From the NCBI GenBank assembly GCA_910587575.1, contig CAJULU010000006.1, positions 19,541 through 83,540 on the forward strand: a DNA stretch of 64,000 bases, given 5' to 3'. This document shows positions 25,942 through 33,769 of this stretch, in pieces. How positions within the stretch are numbered: position 1 is the first letter of the stretch; every line of letters starts with the position of its first letter. The position numbers and the translations under genes were made by a program. The notes beneath the pieces are model-generated. The model was not told the DNA's origin. It ran no database searches and worked only from the letters and a program-made list of their open reading frames with translations. The DNA is from an uncultured Dorea sp. GTDB taxonomy: Bacteria; Bacillota; Clostridia; Lachnospirales; Lachnospiraceae.

Positions 25942-26514
25942 TTATCTGAAATCAGTCTGGTTTTCCAGCAGAGGCTCCCATTCCTCCGGCTCCCAGCCCT
26001 TAGGCGGAAGCGGATTGCGGTACTCTCCGTTCGTCTGGTACTGGTACATGCGCATGGTCTGGATATGCCAGCATCCACTCTCGTCCTTTACAAAATCGTC
26101 ACAGTAGATGACCCGTGTCTCCACCGTGTAACCGTCTTCCATATACACATGATGATCCTCGTACTGGAATACACCCCGCGCATGCCCCTCGTCCATGATC
26201 CAGACAAGAGGCTGGTGTCCCATATGGGACGTTACCATGGGAAGATTGCTCCACTTGGCATGTTTTGCCTGGGTCAGAGGGCTTTTTGCCGCAAGCTGGC
26301 CGTTGTGGAAACAGCGGAAATCCTTCGTGAAAAGTTCCACGGCATACTCTTCTTTCTTTAAATCCATGAGCCACCAGTAATAATACTTCGTCTCAATGAT
26401 CTTATGGAACTCGCAGAGAAGTTCGGGTGTATACTGCTGTCTGCGGGCGTTTAAGACTACTTCCAGAATCCGGTCCCGTTCCTTCGGTTTCAGATTTCTT
26501 ACCTTGAATGCCAT
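25942..26514 (-). CDS. baiI: NTF2-fold protein, BaiI type (7-beta-dehydratase or isomerase candidate)
   Basis: A 190-residue cytosolic protein of the SnoaL/NTF2 fold. The BaiE active-site pattern is present: Tyr46-x4-Asp51 in YYYWWLMD, His97 and His100 in SHMGHQP (BaiE has MHMGHTP, same spacing), and Arg155 in QTMRMYQY. It follows baiH by 22 bases, exactly as baiI follows baiH in the C. scindens operon. BaiI has been proposed as a 7-beta-dehydratase or a steroid delta-isomerase. I have assigned the symbol from position plus fold, since I cannot align it reliably to BaiI from memory. GGAGGTAC precedes the start. Confidence 0.75.
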   Translation of the reverse strand: MAFKVRNLKPKERDRILEVVLNARRQQYTPELLCEFHKIIETKYYYWWLMDLKKEEYAVELFTKDFRCFHNGQLAAKSPLTQAKHAKWSNLPMVTSHMGHQPLVWIMDEGHARGVFQYEDHHVYMEDGYTVETRVIYCDDFVKDESGCWHIQTMRMYQYQTNGEYRNPLPPKGWEPEEWEPLLENQTDFR

Positions 26515-26536
26515 CTGCCTGTACCTCCTGTCTTTG

Positions 26537-28528
26537 TTATAACTGATATGCGGTCTCGAATCCTTCCCACATAGCGAAGCTTGCCTGGCGGGCCCTTACC
26601 GCATCGCCCACTGCGTATACTTCCGGGATGAATGTCTTAAGCTCTTCTGAGAGCGGGTCATAATTCCTGGAACCAAGTCCGAAGAGCACATAGTCAAAGC
26701 CTCGCAGCCATTCCTCGGTGCCGTCTTTGCGCTGTACCTTTACATCATGGTCTGTCACTTCCAGAATCTTGGTGTTGACGTTGATGTTGACGCCTCTGCT
26801 TTTAAGCTTGCGGATCAGAGGAGCACGGTTTGGAGCGCAGACATTGGTCAGAAGCTGCGGAAGCATCTCGACCAGAGTCACTTCCACATCGCCGATGCTT
26901 GCGTCAAATGCCCGGTTATAGGAGTTGGGACGTGCGTTCTCAAGAACGACCTCCGCAGTCTCACAGGCAACGGCTCCGCCGCCGAGTACACAGACACGAC
27001 CCTTCGGAATAACGAATTTACCTCTTAGGAAATCATGTGCAGTGCGTACCGGGTACTCTTTGGTTCCTTTGATCGGCGGAACTAATGGTTTTGCTCCGGT
27101 GGCAACGATGACTGCCTCGGGGGCAAACTCTCTGACTGCCTCTACGGTTCCTTCCTTGCCGAACTCAAAGGTAACGCCTGCTTTCTTGGCGCGGTAGTTC
27201 AGATGTACCATCCACTTGGTCATCTCCTGTTTGCCAGGTGCGACCACAGCCAGATTCAGCTGGCCGCCGATCTTCTTGTCTGCTTCCCACACGGTAACCT
27301 GGTGGCCTCTTTCCGCAGCCGTAACTGCCGCCATCATTCCGCCGGGGCCTGCGCCTACCACCAGAACCTTCTTGGACTTCTCGGCAGGAACATCCGGGAA
27401 ATCGTATTCCCTTCCGATTCTCGGGTTGATATGGCATCTGCACTGTGGGATTGCCTCGGTACGGCTGATACAGCTTCCGCCGCAGCTTGCACAGGGCGTG
27501 ATGTCGTCAAATCGGTTTTCGTATGCTTTCTTACACAGATCCGGGTCTGAAAGAAGAGGACGCCCAATCCCTACGCCGTCTACCAGGCCCCGCTCTACGA
27601 TGTCTGCCGCATAACGGATGTCATTGATCTTGCCTACAACAAAGACCGGAATGTTCACAACCTTCTTAATCTCGGAGGCTTCGTGTACATTGACGCCGAT
27701 GGTCTTATTCTGGCAGGGGATGATGTGCTCCAGTCCTTCGTACTGTGTACCGCCGGAGATCTCCAGCATATCGATTCCCGCAGCCTCAAACTTCGGAGCC
27801 AGGTACATCATATCTTCCAGAGAATTGCCGCCGATCTGGCGCTCATCGCCAGAGATGCGTAAGATTAACGGGAAGTCCGGGCTTACGTTTCTTCTGACTT
27901 CCTCAATCATCTCCAGGACGAATCTCGCACGGTTATCCAGACCGCCGCCGTATTCATCCATTCTCTTGTTGCGAAGCGGTGAAAGGAAAGAGCCGGGAAG
28001 CATGTATGCGTGCGCACAGTGAAGGGAAATGGCTCCGCAGCCGGCTTCTTCGGCTCTGCGGGCGGCCTGTCCGAACTGTTTAATGATTTTCTGGATCTCT
28101 TTAATAGAAATGGAACGGCTGACATGGCAGTTCGCATTCACATTGGCGGACGGACCTAAAGGTGCGATCTTGCGGTATCCGCAGACGGATTCCGGTCCCG
28201 GATGGATGATCTGGGGAACCAGCACGCTTCCGGCCTCTCTGACACGGTCTGCGAATTCCTTGAACTGGGGAACCAGACTGTCCTTGTCCAGTGCGGTCGT
28301 GTTGCCAAGATAAGGGTATTTGCGGTCAACGGTTACGGCGTCGATGACCACGTATCCGGTGCCCCCCTCAGCACGGCGGACAAAAATATCTGCCAGCTTT
28401 TTCGGAACGGTGCCATCGGCCGCCTCGTAATCCATGCTCATAGGAGCCATTGCTACACGGTTCTTCAGCGTAGTCTTTCCCAGTTTAAGAGGGCTGAAGA
28501 GTTTTGAATTTTTCATATCTGTTACCAT
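26537..28528 (-). CDS. baiH: Flavin- and FeS-dependent bile acid oxidoreductase, BaiH type
   Basis: BaiH-type enzymes act on the C6-C7 side of the 3-oxo bile-acid intermediate. The 663-residue protein belongs to the old yellow enzyme/2,4-dienoyl-CoA reductase family. It has an N-terminal TIM barrel with FMN site (ending near residue 345), a 4Fe-4S cysteine cluster CASCGGSC plus Cys in PQCRCHINP, then FAD and NAD(P) Rossmann folds (VLVVGAGPGGMMAA; VCVLGGGAVACETA). It is very close to what I recall of C. scindens BaiH (661 residues), e.g. MSMDYEAADGTVPK and GPESVCGYR. ATG 28528 has AGGAGG upstream. It heads the baiH-baiI operon and is divergent from the baiCD-type gene. Confidence 0.93.
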   Translation of the reverse strand: MVTDMKNSKLFSPLKLGKTTLKNRVAMAPMSMDYEAADGTVPKKLADIFVRRAEGGTGYVVIDAVTVDRKYPYLGNTTALDKDSLVPQFKEFADRVREAGSVLVPQIIHPGPESVCGYRKIAPLGPSANVNANCHVSRSISIKEIQKIIKQFGQAARRAEEAGCGAISLHCAHAYMLPGSFLSPLRNKRMDEYGGGLDNRARFVLEMIEEVRRNVSPDFPLILRISGDERQIGGNSLEDMMYLAPKFEAAGIDMLEISGGTQYEGLEHIIPCQNKTIGVNVHEASEIKKVVNIPVFVVGKINDIRYAADIVERGLVDGVGIGRPLLSDPDLCKKAYENRFDDITPCASCGGSCISRTEAIPQCRCHINPRIGREYDFPDVPAEKSKKVLVVGAGPGGMMAAVTAAERGHQVTVWEADKKIGGQLNLAVVAPGKQEMTKWMVHLNYRAKKAGVTFEFGKEGTVEAVREFAPEAVIVATGAKPLVPPIKGTKEYPVRTAHDFLRGKFVIPKGRVCVLGGGAVACETAEVVLENARPNSYNRAFDASIGDVEVTLVEMLPQLLTNVCAPNRAPLIRKLKSRGVNINVNTKILEVTDHDVKVQRKDGTEEWLRGFDYVLFGLGSRNYDPLSEELKTFIPEVYAVGDAVRARQASFAMWEGFETAYQL

Positions 28529-28923
28529 ATTATTTCCTCCTGACCTGTTATTGATGTTCATTATATACGAATCAGACAGGGGGGACGTCACATTTTTTTG
28601 TCAAATAATCTACATTTACAAAAGAAATCGTAAGAAAATACTTCTGGAAACAAGGACAAATTGTTAGATATTACTACAAAAATAAAGGAAGTAAAGAATG
28701 GGGATTGTTCAATAATGACATAAAAAGTTGATTTTTTGTACATTGTTTGTGCATTATAATTCACTTTTTATTCCTACATGATATGGGGGTTAGTGTTAAA
28801 CTTTAGACAAGTTACAAACCGATACGTTCCAACATATTCCGACAGATAATTCCCGTATTTGCCAGAATATATTGTGGACAGATTCCACAATTGAAAATAA
28901 AAAAGAGAGGATGATTTTGCAAA
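28529..28923. promoter_or_regulatory. Divergent regulatory region between the baiH and baiCD arms
   Basis: Nearly 400 bases of AT-rich DNA separate the two divergent operons. It contains a symmetric inverted repeat at 28871-28891, the 11-base ACCGATACGTT element at 28818-28828 that also occurs upstream of the SDR-baiB operon, and a TATAAT-like sequence readable on both strands near 28755-28763. No ORF here has a ribosome binding site. It is the most likely place for AraC-type control of both arms. Confidence 0.55.
28871..28891. promoter_or_regulatory. Palindromic operator candidate
   Basis: ATTGTGGA (28871-28878) and TCCACAAT (28884-28891) form a perfect 8-base inverted repeat around a 5-base spacer, 33 bases before the baiCD-type start codon. 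The geometry suits a dimeric regulator or a small RNA hairpin. Confidence 0.5.
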
Positions 28924-30846
28924 ATGAGTTATGATGCATTGTTTTCACCTATTAAATTAAGAGGGCTTGAGCTGAAGAACCGGGTTGTCCTGCCAGGTAT
29001 GGCAACAAAGATGGCGAAAGGTAAGCATGATGTGGCTGAGGATCTGCCGGGATATCATGCAGCTATCGCAGCAGGGGGATGCGGACTGAATATTGTTGAG
29101 ATTGCGTCAATCTGTCCGGAATGTCACGCAACCATCTATCTTGGGCTTTATAATGAACATCACAGAGAACAGCTTAAGAAGATTACGCAGGCGATTCATG
29201 ACAACGGAGGAAAGGCTGCCGTACAGATCTGGCATGGGGGATTCGTTCCGGAAGAGTTCTTTGACAAGACGAATAAGGTAGAGACGCCGGACAATATTAC
29301 GGTTGAACGTATTCATGAGATTATCAGACAGTTCGGAATATCCGCAAAGTATGCGGTAGAAGCAGGATTTGATGCATTAGAGTTCCATAGTGCACATACC
29401 TATCTGCCCCATGAGTTCATGAACGCATCTCTGAATAACCGTACCGATGAATATGGGAACCAGAGCCTTGAGAACCGCTGCCGTTTCAGCCTGGAAGTCA
29501 TCCGCGAGATGCGTGCGAATATGCCGGAGGAAATGCCGCTGATTATGCGTCTGGATGCCATTGATGAGATGCTTCCAAAGAATACAACGGTGGAAGAGAC
29601 CATCCAGTTTATTAACTGGGCACAGGAGGCCGGTGTAGATGCGGTCAACCTTTCCAGAGGAAATGCACGAAGCCTTGCAACCGTTTATGAGGTTCCGCCA
29701 TATAACCTTGAGCCAGGCTTCAATATGGAAAATATTACTGCTATTAAGAAGGGTGTCAATGTTCCGGTGATCGGTGTCGGACGTGTGAATATGCCGTCTC
29801 TTGCAGATGAACTGATTCGTGAGGGCAAGGTTGACATGGTGGCAGTGGGCAGGGCACAGCTTGCTGATAATCAGTGGTGTACCAAGGCGAAAGAAGGCCG
29901 TGACGCTGAGATCCGCCGTTGTATCGGATGTTCCGAGGGATGTTACGATAAGGTCATCGACCCGAAGGCGACTCATATTACCTGTACACGGAATCCGCGT
30001 CTCTGTCTGGAATTTGAAGGAATGCCAAAGGCTGAGACCCCGAAGAACGTCATGGTTATCGGAGGCGGAATCGGCGGTCTGGTTACTGCTGAGATTCTTA
30101 AGGAACGCGGACATAACCCGACCGTTTACGAAGCAGCCGAGAGCGCAGGCGGAAGATTCGTAATGGCAGGCAAGGCTCCCAAGAAGCAGGGATTTACGGA
30201 TGCCGTACTCTGGGAGATTGAGAACTGTAAGAGAATGGGCATCGAGATTAAGACCAATACTACTGTGACGCCGGAGCTGATCGCAGAAGTGAAGCCGGAT
30301 CATGTTATCGTTGCAACAGGATCTGAATATGTGAAGCCGGAGATTCCGGGAATTGACGGAGCTGACGTTGTTTCCGCAGAGGATGTTCTGAACGGAAAGG
30401 TGGAAGCAAAGGGTGAAGTCCTGATTCTTGGCGGCGGCATGATCGGATGTGAGACAGCGCAGTATCTGATTGACAAGGGCGTTAAGGATGTCCGTGTGAT
30501 GGATAAGAAGCGTGTAGGGAACAAGATGGGTATGCTGCGTACCATGTTCATGGATCTTGAGTATCCGGGCAAGACGATCCAGAAGAGTATCCGCAGTAAT
30601 GTGACCGGTATCGGAGATCATGAGATTACCTACAAGTTTACAGATAAATCTAAGAAGACCAGCGAGAAGACACGCCACTTTGATACGCTTGTAATCGCTA
30701 TTGGAACAACGTCCCGTCCGACAGAGGCGCTGACTGCAAAATGTGAAGAACTGGGAATCGCTTACGATGTGATTGGTGACGCAAAGAAGGTTGGCATGGG
30801 TATTGACGCTACGGCTGATGCATATGCAGTAGGAAGAGCCGTTTAA
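28924..30846 (+). CDS. baiCD: Flavin- and FeS-dependent 3-oxo-delta-4 steroid oxidoreductase, BaiCD type
   Basis: BaiCD-type enzymes introduce or reduce the C4-C5 double bond of 3-oxo bile acids. The 640-residue length equals BaiCD (639). It starts MSYDALFSPIKLRGLELKNR, very like BaiCD, and has the TIM-barrel FMN domain, a 4Fe-4S site CIGCSEGC with a later Cys in HITCTRNP, and two Rossmann folds (VMVIGGGIGGLVTA; LILGGGMIGCETA). Similarity to BaiCD is clear but lower than for BaiH. Stereochemistry therefore cannot be assumed: related flavoproteins BaiP/BaiJ are reported to give 5-alpha (allo) products, and OsrB-type enzymes act on steroid hormones. AGAGAGG lies upstream, and the baiE-type gene follows after 23 bases. 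Confidence 0.88.
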   Translation: MSYDALFSPIKLRGLELKNRVVLPGMATKMAKGKHDVAEDLPGYHAAIAAGGCGLNIVEIASICPECHATIYLGLYNEHHREQLKKITQAIHDNGGKAAVQIWHGGFVPEEFFDKTNKVETPDNITVERIHEIIRQFGISAKYAVEAGFDALEFHSAHTYLPHEFMNASLNNRTDEYGNQSLENRCRFSLEVIREMRANMPEEMPLIMRLDAIDEMLPKNTTVEETIQFINWAQEAGVDAVNLSRGNARSLATVYEVPPYNLEPGFNMENITAIKKGVNVPVIGVGRVNMPSLADELIREGKVDMVAVGRAQLADNQWCTKAKEGRDAEIRRCIGCSEGCYDKVIDPKATHITCTRNPRLCLEFEGMPKAETPKNVMVIGGGIGGLVTAEILKERGHNPTVYEAAESAGGRFVMAGKAPKKQGFTDAVLWEIENCKRMGIEIKTNTTVTPELIAEVKPDHVIVATGSEYVKPEIPGIDGADVVSAEDVLNGKVEAKGEVLILGGGMIGCETAQYLIDKGVKDVRVMDKKRVGNKMGMLRTMFMDLEYPGKTIQKSIRSNVTGIGDHEITYKFTDKSKKTSEKTRHFDTLVIAIGTTSRPTEALTAKCEELGIAYDVIGDAKKVGMGIDATADAYAVGRAV

Positions 30847-30869
30847 TAGGGCAGAAAGGAATGAATCGT

Positions 30870-31424
30870 ATGACTGTTGAAGAACGTCTGGAAGCATTAG
30901 AGAAAGAATTGCAGCAATTAAAAGATGTGCAGGCGATTAAAGAACTGAAGAGCAGATATTTGTATGCTATGGATACCAAAGACTGGGAGGCATTTGCAGC
31001 TACTATGGCGCCGGATATTGAGACGTCCTACTCCGATGGAAAGCTGAAATTCCATGGGCCGAAGGAGGTTACGGATTATATTTCCAGCACCATGCCTAAG
31101 ACCGAGATTACACTGCACCAGGGACATAATCCGCAGATCTGGTTTGAGAGTGATACGGTTGCTTATGGCAAATGGTATCTCAGAGACGAACTGATCTTTG
31201 ATAAGAACGACCCGTATGAAGGGCTGGAGATCAAAGGATCTGCAATCTATACAGATAAATATGTAAAGATTGACGGACAATGGCTGATTCAGGATACCGG
31301 TTATATCCGTGTTTATGAGGAGTCCTTCCAGCGCGACGCTACCCACCGTGTCCGCATCAGTATGTTCCGCCCGTCTACGAAGAAAAAGAAAATAGCCAAG
31401 AGAAAAACGACGAAAGACGAATAA
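30870..31424 (+). CDS. baiE: Bile acid 7-alpha-dehydratase, BaiE type
   Basis: BaiE removes water across C6-C7 of the 3-oxo-delta-4 CoA intermediate, the committed step of dehydroxylation. Counting from ATG 30870, the catalytic residues known for BaiE fall at almost identical positions: Tyr30, Asp35 (RYLYAMD), His83 (LHQGHNP) and Arg147 (TGYIRVYEE; Arg146 in BaiE). The N-terminus MTVEERLEALEKELQ also matches BaiE. AGAAAGGA ends one base before ATG 30861, so 30870 is the better start. The 184-residue protein is longer than BaiE (166) because of a basic C-terminal tail (STKKKKIAKRKTTKDE). It is the second and last gene of the plus-strand arm. Confidence 0.92.
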   Translation: MTVEERLEALEKELQQLKDVQAIKELKSRYLYAMDTKDWEAFAATMAPDIETSYSDGKLKFHGPKEVTDYISSTMPKTEITLHQGHNPQIWFESDTVAYGKWYLRDELIFDKNDPYEGLEIKGSAIYTDKYVKIDGQWLIQDTGYIRVYEESFQRDATHRVRISMFRPSTKKKKIAKRKTTKDE

Positions 31425-31439
31425 TACAGGCAGCAATAG

Positions 31440-31476
31440 ATGCCGCTGTGCCAATCTGGTATGGCGGCATATTTTT
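31440..31476 (+). terminator. Terminator after baiE
   Basis: Arms atgccgc (31440-31446) and gcggcat (31464-31470), with further inner pairing, are followed by attttt. It closes the bile-acid locus on the right. Confidence 0.75.
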
Positions 31477-31535
31477 GAAATAAGGTGAAGCCGGTCCGAA
31501 AGGCAGACTGGCCGCCGGTTCAGGGGGAAGTCAGG

Positions 31536-32618
31536 ATGTTTCGCAAATACCGCAGGAAAATATACAAAAAAATCCGTTTTGAGACATGGTACCGCAAGGC
31601 AAGTTATTATCACCGCAAACGGGATGAGATGGACGGAATCATCGAGAAATATAAAGGGCCGGAAGTGTTTGAAGACCACAGGTATCTGCGGCGGCTGCGC
31701 CGGGATATGATCCGCAGCCTTTTCCGGTACGGTTCCTACTACAGTGAGTATTTTCTGTTCGGATATGAAGGGATGGATCCCCAGTACCGGGCATCTTTCA
31801 TTACGGAAGGGATTCGTATGAGTTTCTACCCTCGTATGAACCAGAGAAAGAATACGGATCTTTTAGAGAATAAGTACAGGACTTATAAGAAATTCCAGGA
31901 TATGTTCAAGCGTGAAGTCATCCGTATTAAGAAGAACGAAGAACCGGACGAAGAGAATCTGAAGAATCTGGAAGAATTTGCCGCCCGCCATGAAAATTAT
32001 GTGGTAAAGCCGGTATATGCGGCTTTTGGCAATTCTGTGAGAATCGAAAATATGGCCATGTATGATTCCGTGGAAGCGGCCCATGCACGCTACCGGAAGA
32101 ACGGCGTTGTGATAGAAGAACTGATTGAGCAGGGGGAAGCCATGGCGCGCATTCACCCGGGCTCTGTCAATACGCTGCGCATCCCGACGGTTATCATTAA
32201 GAATGAAGAGGGAGAGCCAGAGATCCGACTGTTCCATCCGTCCCTGCGGATGGGAAGAGATGGAAGTTTTGTAGATAATTTCAGCGCCGGAGGAGTCAGT
32301 GCGCTTATTGACCCGGATACCGGGATGATATATACTAATGGTGCAGACAAAAAAGGACATGAGTTTCTCTGCCATCCCGACAGCGGCATTGCGTTTCGGG
32401 GCTTTCAGATCCCGGAATGGGAAGAGGCGGTGGCAATGGTGAAGGAAGCGGCAATGATGATCCCGGATAATCATTACTGCGGCTGGGATCTGGCTTACAG
32501 TAAAGACCGGGGCTGGTGTATGGTAGAGGCCAACTGTACGGCGCAGATGGGTGCCATGCAGATGGTTGAGAAAAAAGGACGAAAGCATGAACTGGAAGCG
32601 CTGATTGCACAGATGTGA
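31536..32618 (+). CDS. Sugar-transfer-associated ATP-grasp protein (first of four)
   Basis: A 360-residue cytosolic protein of the ATPgrasp_ST type, enzymes that probably join a carboxylate to an amine in a glycan-linked reaction. Family features are the basic N-terminus, YSEYFLFGYEGMDPQYR near residue 75, the ATP-binding Lys in NYVVKPVYAAFGNS, the VNTLRIPTVI strand, DNFSAGGVSALIDPDTG, and the metal-binding end CGWDLAYSKDRGWCMVEANC. AGGGGGAAG at about 31519-31527 supports ATG 31536. It opens the glycan island and lies 110 bases after the baiE terminator. The exact acceptor and donor are unknown. Confidence 0.82.
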   Translation: MFRKYRRKIYKKIRFETWYRKASYYHRKRDEMDGIIEKYKGPEVFEDHRYLRRLRRDMIRSLFRYGSYYSEYFLFGYEGMDPQYRASFITEGIRMSFYPRMNQRKNTDLLENKYRTYKKFQDMFKREVIRIKKNEEPDEENLKNLEEFAARHENYVVKPVYAAFGNSVRIENMAMYDSVEAAHARYRKNGVVIEELIEQGEAMARIHPGSVNTLRIPTVIIKNEEGEPEIRLFHPSLRMGRDGSFVDNFSAGGVSALIDPDTGMIYTNGADKKGHEFLCHPDSGIAFRGFQIPEWEEAVAMVKEAAMMIPDNHYCGWDLAYSKDRGWCMVEANCTAQMGAMQMVEKKGRKHELEALIAQM

Positions 32619-32647
32619 ATATTGCTGACAGGGAAGAGGGAGAAAAG

Positions 32648-33703
32648 ATGGGGCAGTTAGGCGATATCAAAAGAATGTTTACCTCAAGAAAGTACATACG
32701 GGAATATGCAGAGGAATATGCCGGGAAATACGGGAAGGATCCAAGGGATGTGGAACTGGACATTGTGAATGCGAAGAAGCTGAACCATATCTCCTTTGGA
32801 GAGTATGAATGGACCGGATATTATGAACTTGGACCAGAGCAGAAGAAGACCGTTTCCACCCTCTGGACCCGAATGGAATTCCGCAGAGCATTTACAGACA
32901 GACGTTATATCGGCATGCTGATGAATAAGTACATCTTTTCCAAAGTGTTTGCGGAGTTTTATGGACGCAGATGCGTCCAGGCCTCTGACGTGGATGCAGA
33001 ACTGCTCAAAAGCATGGCCGGGCGAAACGGCTCTGTGGTCTATAAGCCAAACTGCAAGGGGATGGGGAAGGGGATCCGTATTCTGCCGGTGACGACAAAG
33101 GAAGAGACAGAGGAAGCGCTTGCGTGTATCCGCAGCGTGGGGAACGGAATCCTGGAGGAGTATATCTGCCAGAATGAGGTACTTAAGGAACTGTATCCCA
33201 AGGCTGTGAGTGTGATCCGGTTTTATTCGGTGTGTTCCCCTCTGGGAAGTCTTTTGTTCGCTCCGGTGCTTACGGTGGCCCATGAGAATGAGATTTCCAA
33301 CGGCTGCCAGGATGCGCTGACCGCTATGGTGGATATAAGGACCGGGGAGGTTCTGACCCATGCGGTGGATCAGAATGAGATGGTGGATTATCCGACCCAT
33401 CCTGTAACCGGCAAGGCGTTCCTTGGGGTAAAGATTCCTTACTGGGAAGAGACGATTGCAATGCTGCGCCGGGCGGTTCCGCTGGCCGGCAGGATTTCCA
33501 ATGTGGGCTGGGACGTGGCCATTACCGGGGAGGGTCCGCTTCTGGTGGAGGCGAATACGATTCCGGGATTTACAACGGCACAGTATTCCGGATTCGGTCA
33601 TCTGACGGACGGGTATGGTTATCAGCCTCTGTTTGATGCGGTGAACGACATCCGGTTTGAGGATGACGGGCGTTATGAGAAGGTGGTTCTGAGGCTTTCC
33701 TAA
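32648..33703 (+). CDS. Sugar-transfer-associated ATP-grasp protein (second)
   Basis: A 351-residue paralogue of the preceding gene. Visible ATP-grasp segments are VVYKPNCKGMGKGIRILPV (ATP lysine), YPKAVSVIRFYSVC, NGCQDALTAMVDIRTGEV, and VGWDVAITGEGPLLVEANTI (metal-binding Glu and Asn). The second half aligns by eye with its neighbours, while the first 110 residues differ, suggesting a different substrate. AGAGGGAG precedes ATG 32648; an in-frame GTG at 32615 overlaps the upstream stop and is less likely. Confidence 0.82.
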   Translation: MGQLGDIKRMFTSRKYIREYAEEYAGKYGKDPRDVELDIVNAKKLNHISFGEYEWTGYYELGPEQKKTVSTLWTRMEFRRAFTDRRYIGMLMNKYIFSKVFAEFYGRRCVQASDVDAELLKSMAGRNGSVVYKPNCKGMGKGIRILPVTTKEETEEALACIRSVGNGILEEYICQNEVLKELYPKAVSVIRFYSVCSPLGSLLFAPVLTVAHENEISNGCQDALTAMVDIRTGEVLTHAVDQNEMVDYPTHPVTGKAFLGVKIPYWEETIAMLRRAVPLAGRISNVGWDVAITGEGPLLVEANTIPGFTTAQYSGFGHLTDGYGYQPLFDAVNDIRFEDDGRYEKVVLRLS

Positions 33704-33769
33704 AATGGGTATTGCCGTGTCAGGAAGGAATCAGAGAAAAAGACAGAAATAAAAGGGGGATTCTGCAGG

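Noticed and set aside
29377..30897. 506-codon minus-strand open frame opposite the baiCD-type gene
   Set aside because: It lies fully antisense to a well-supported gene, has a Cys/His/Arg-rich unrecognisable product, and no ribosome binding site.
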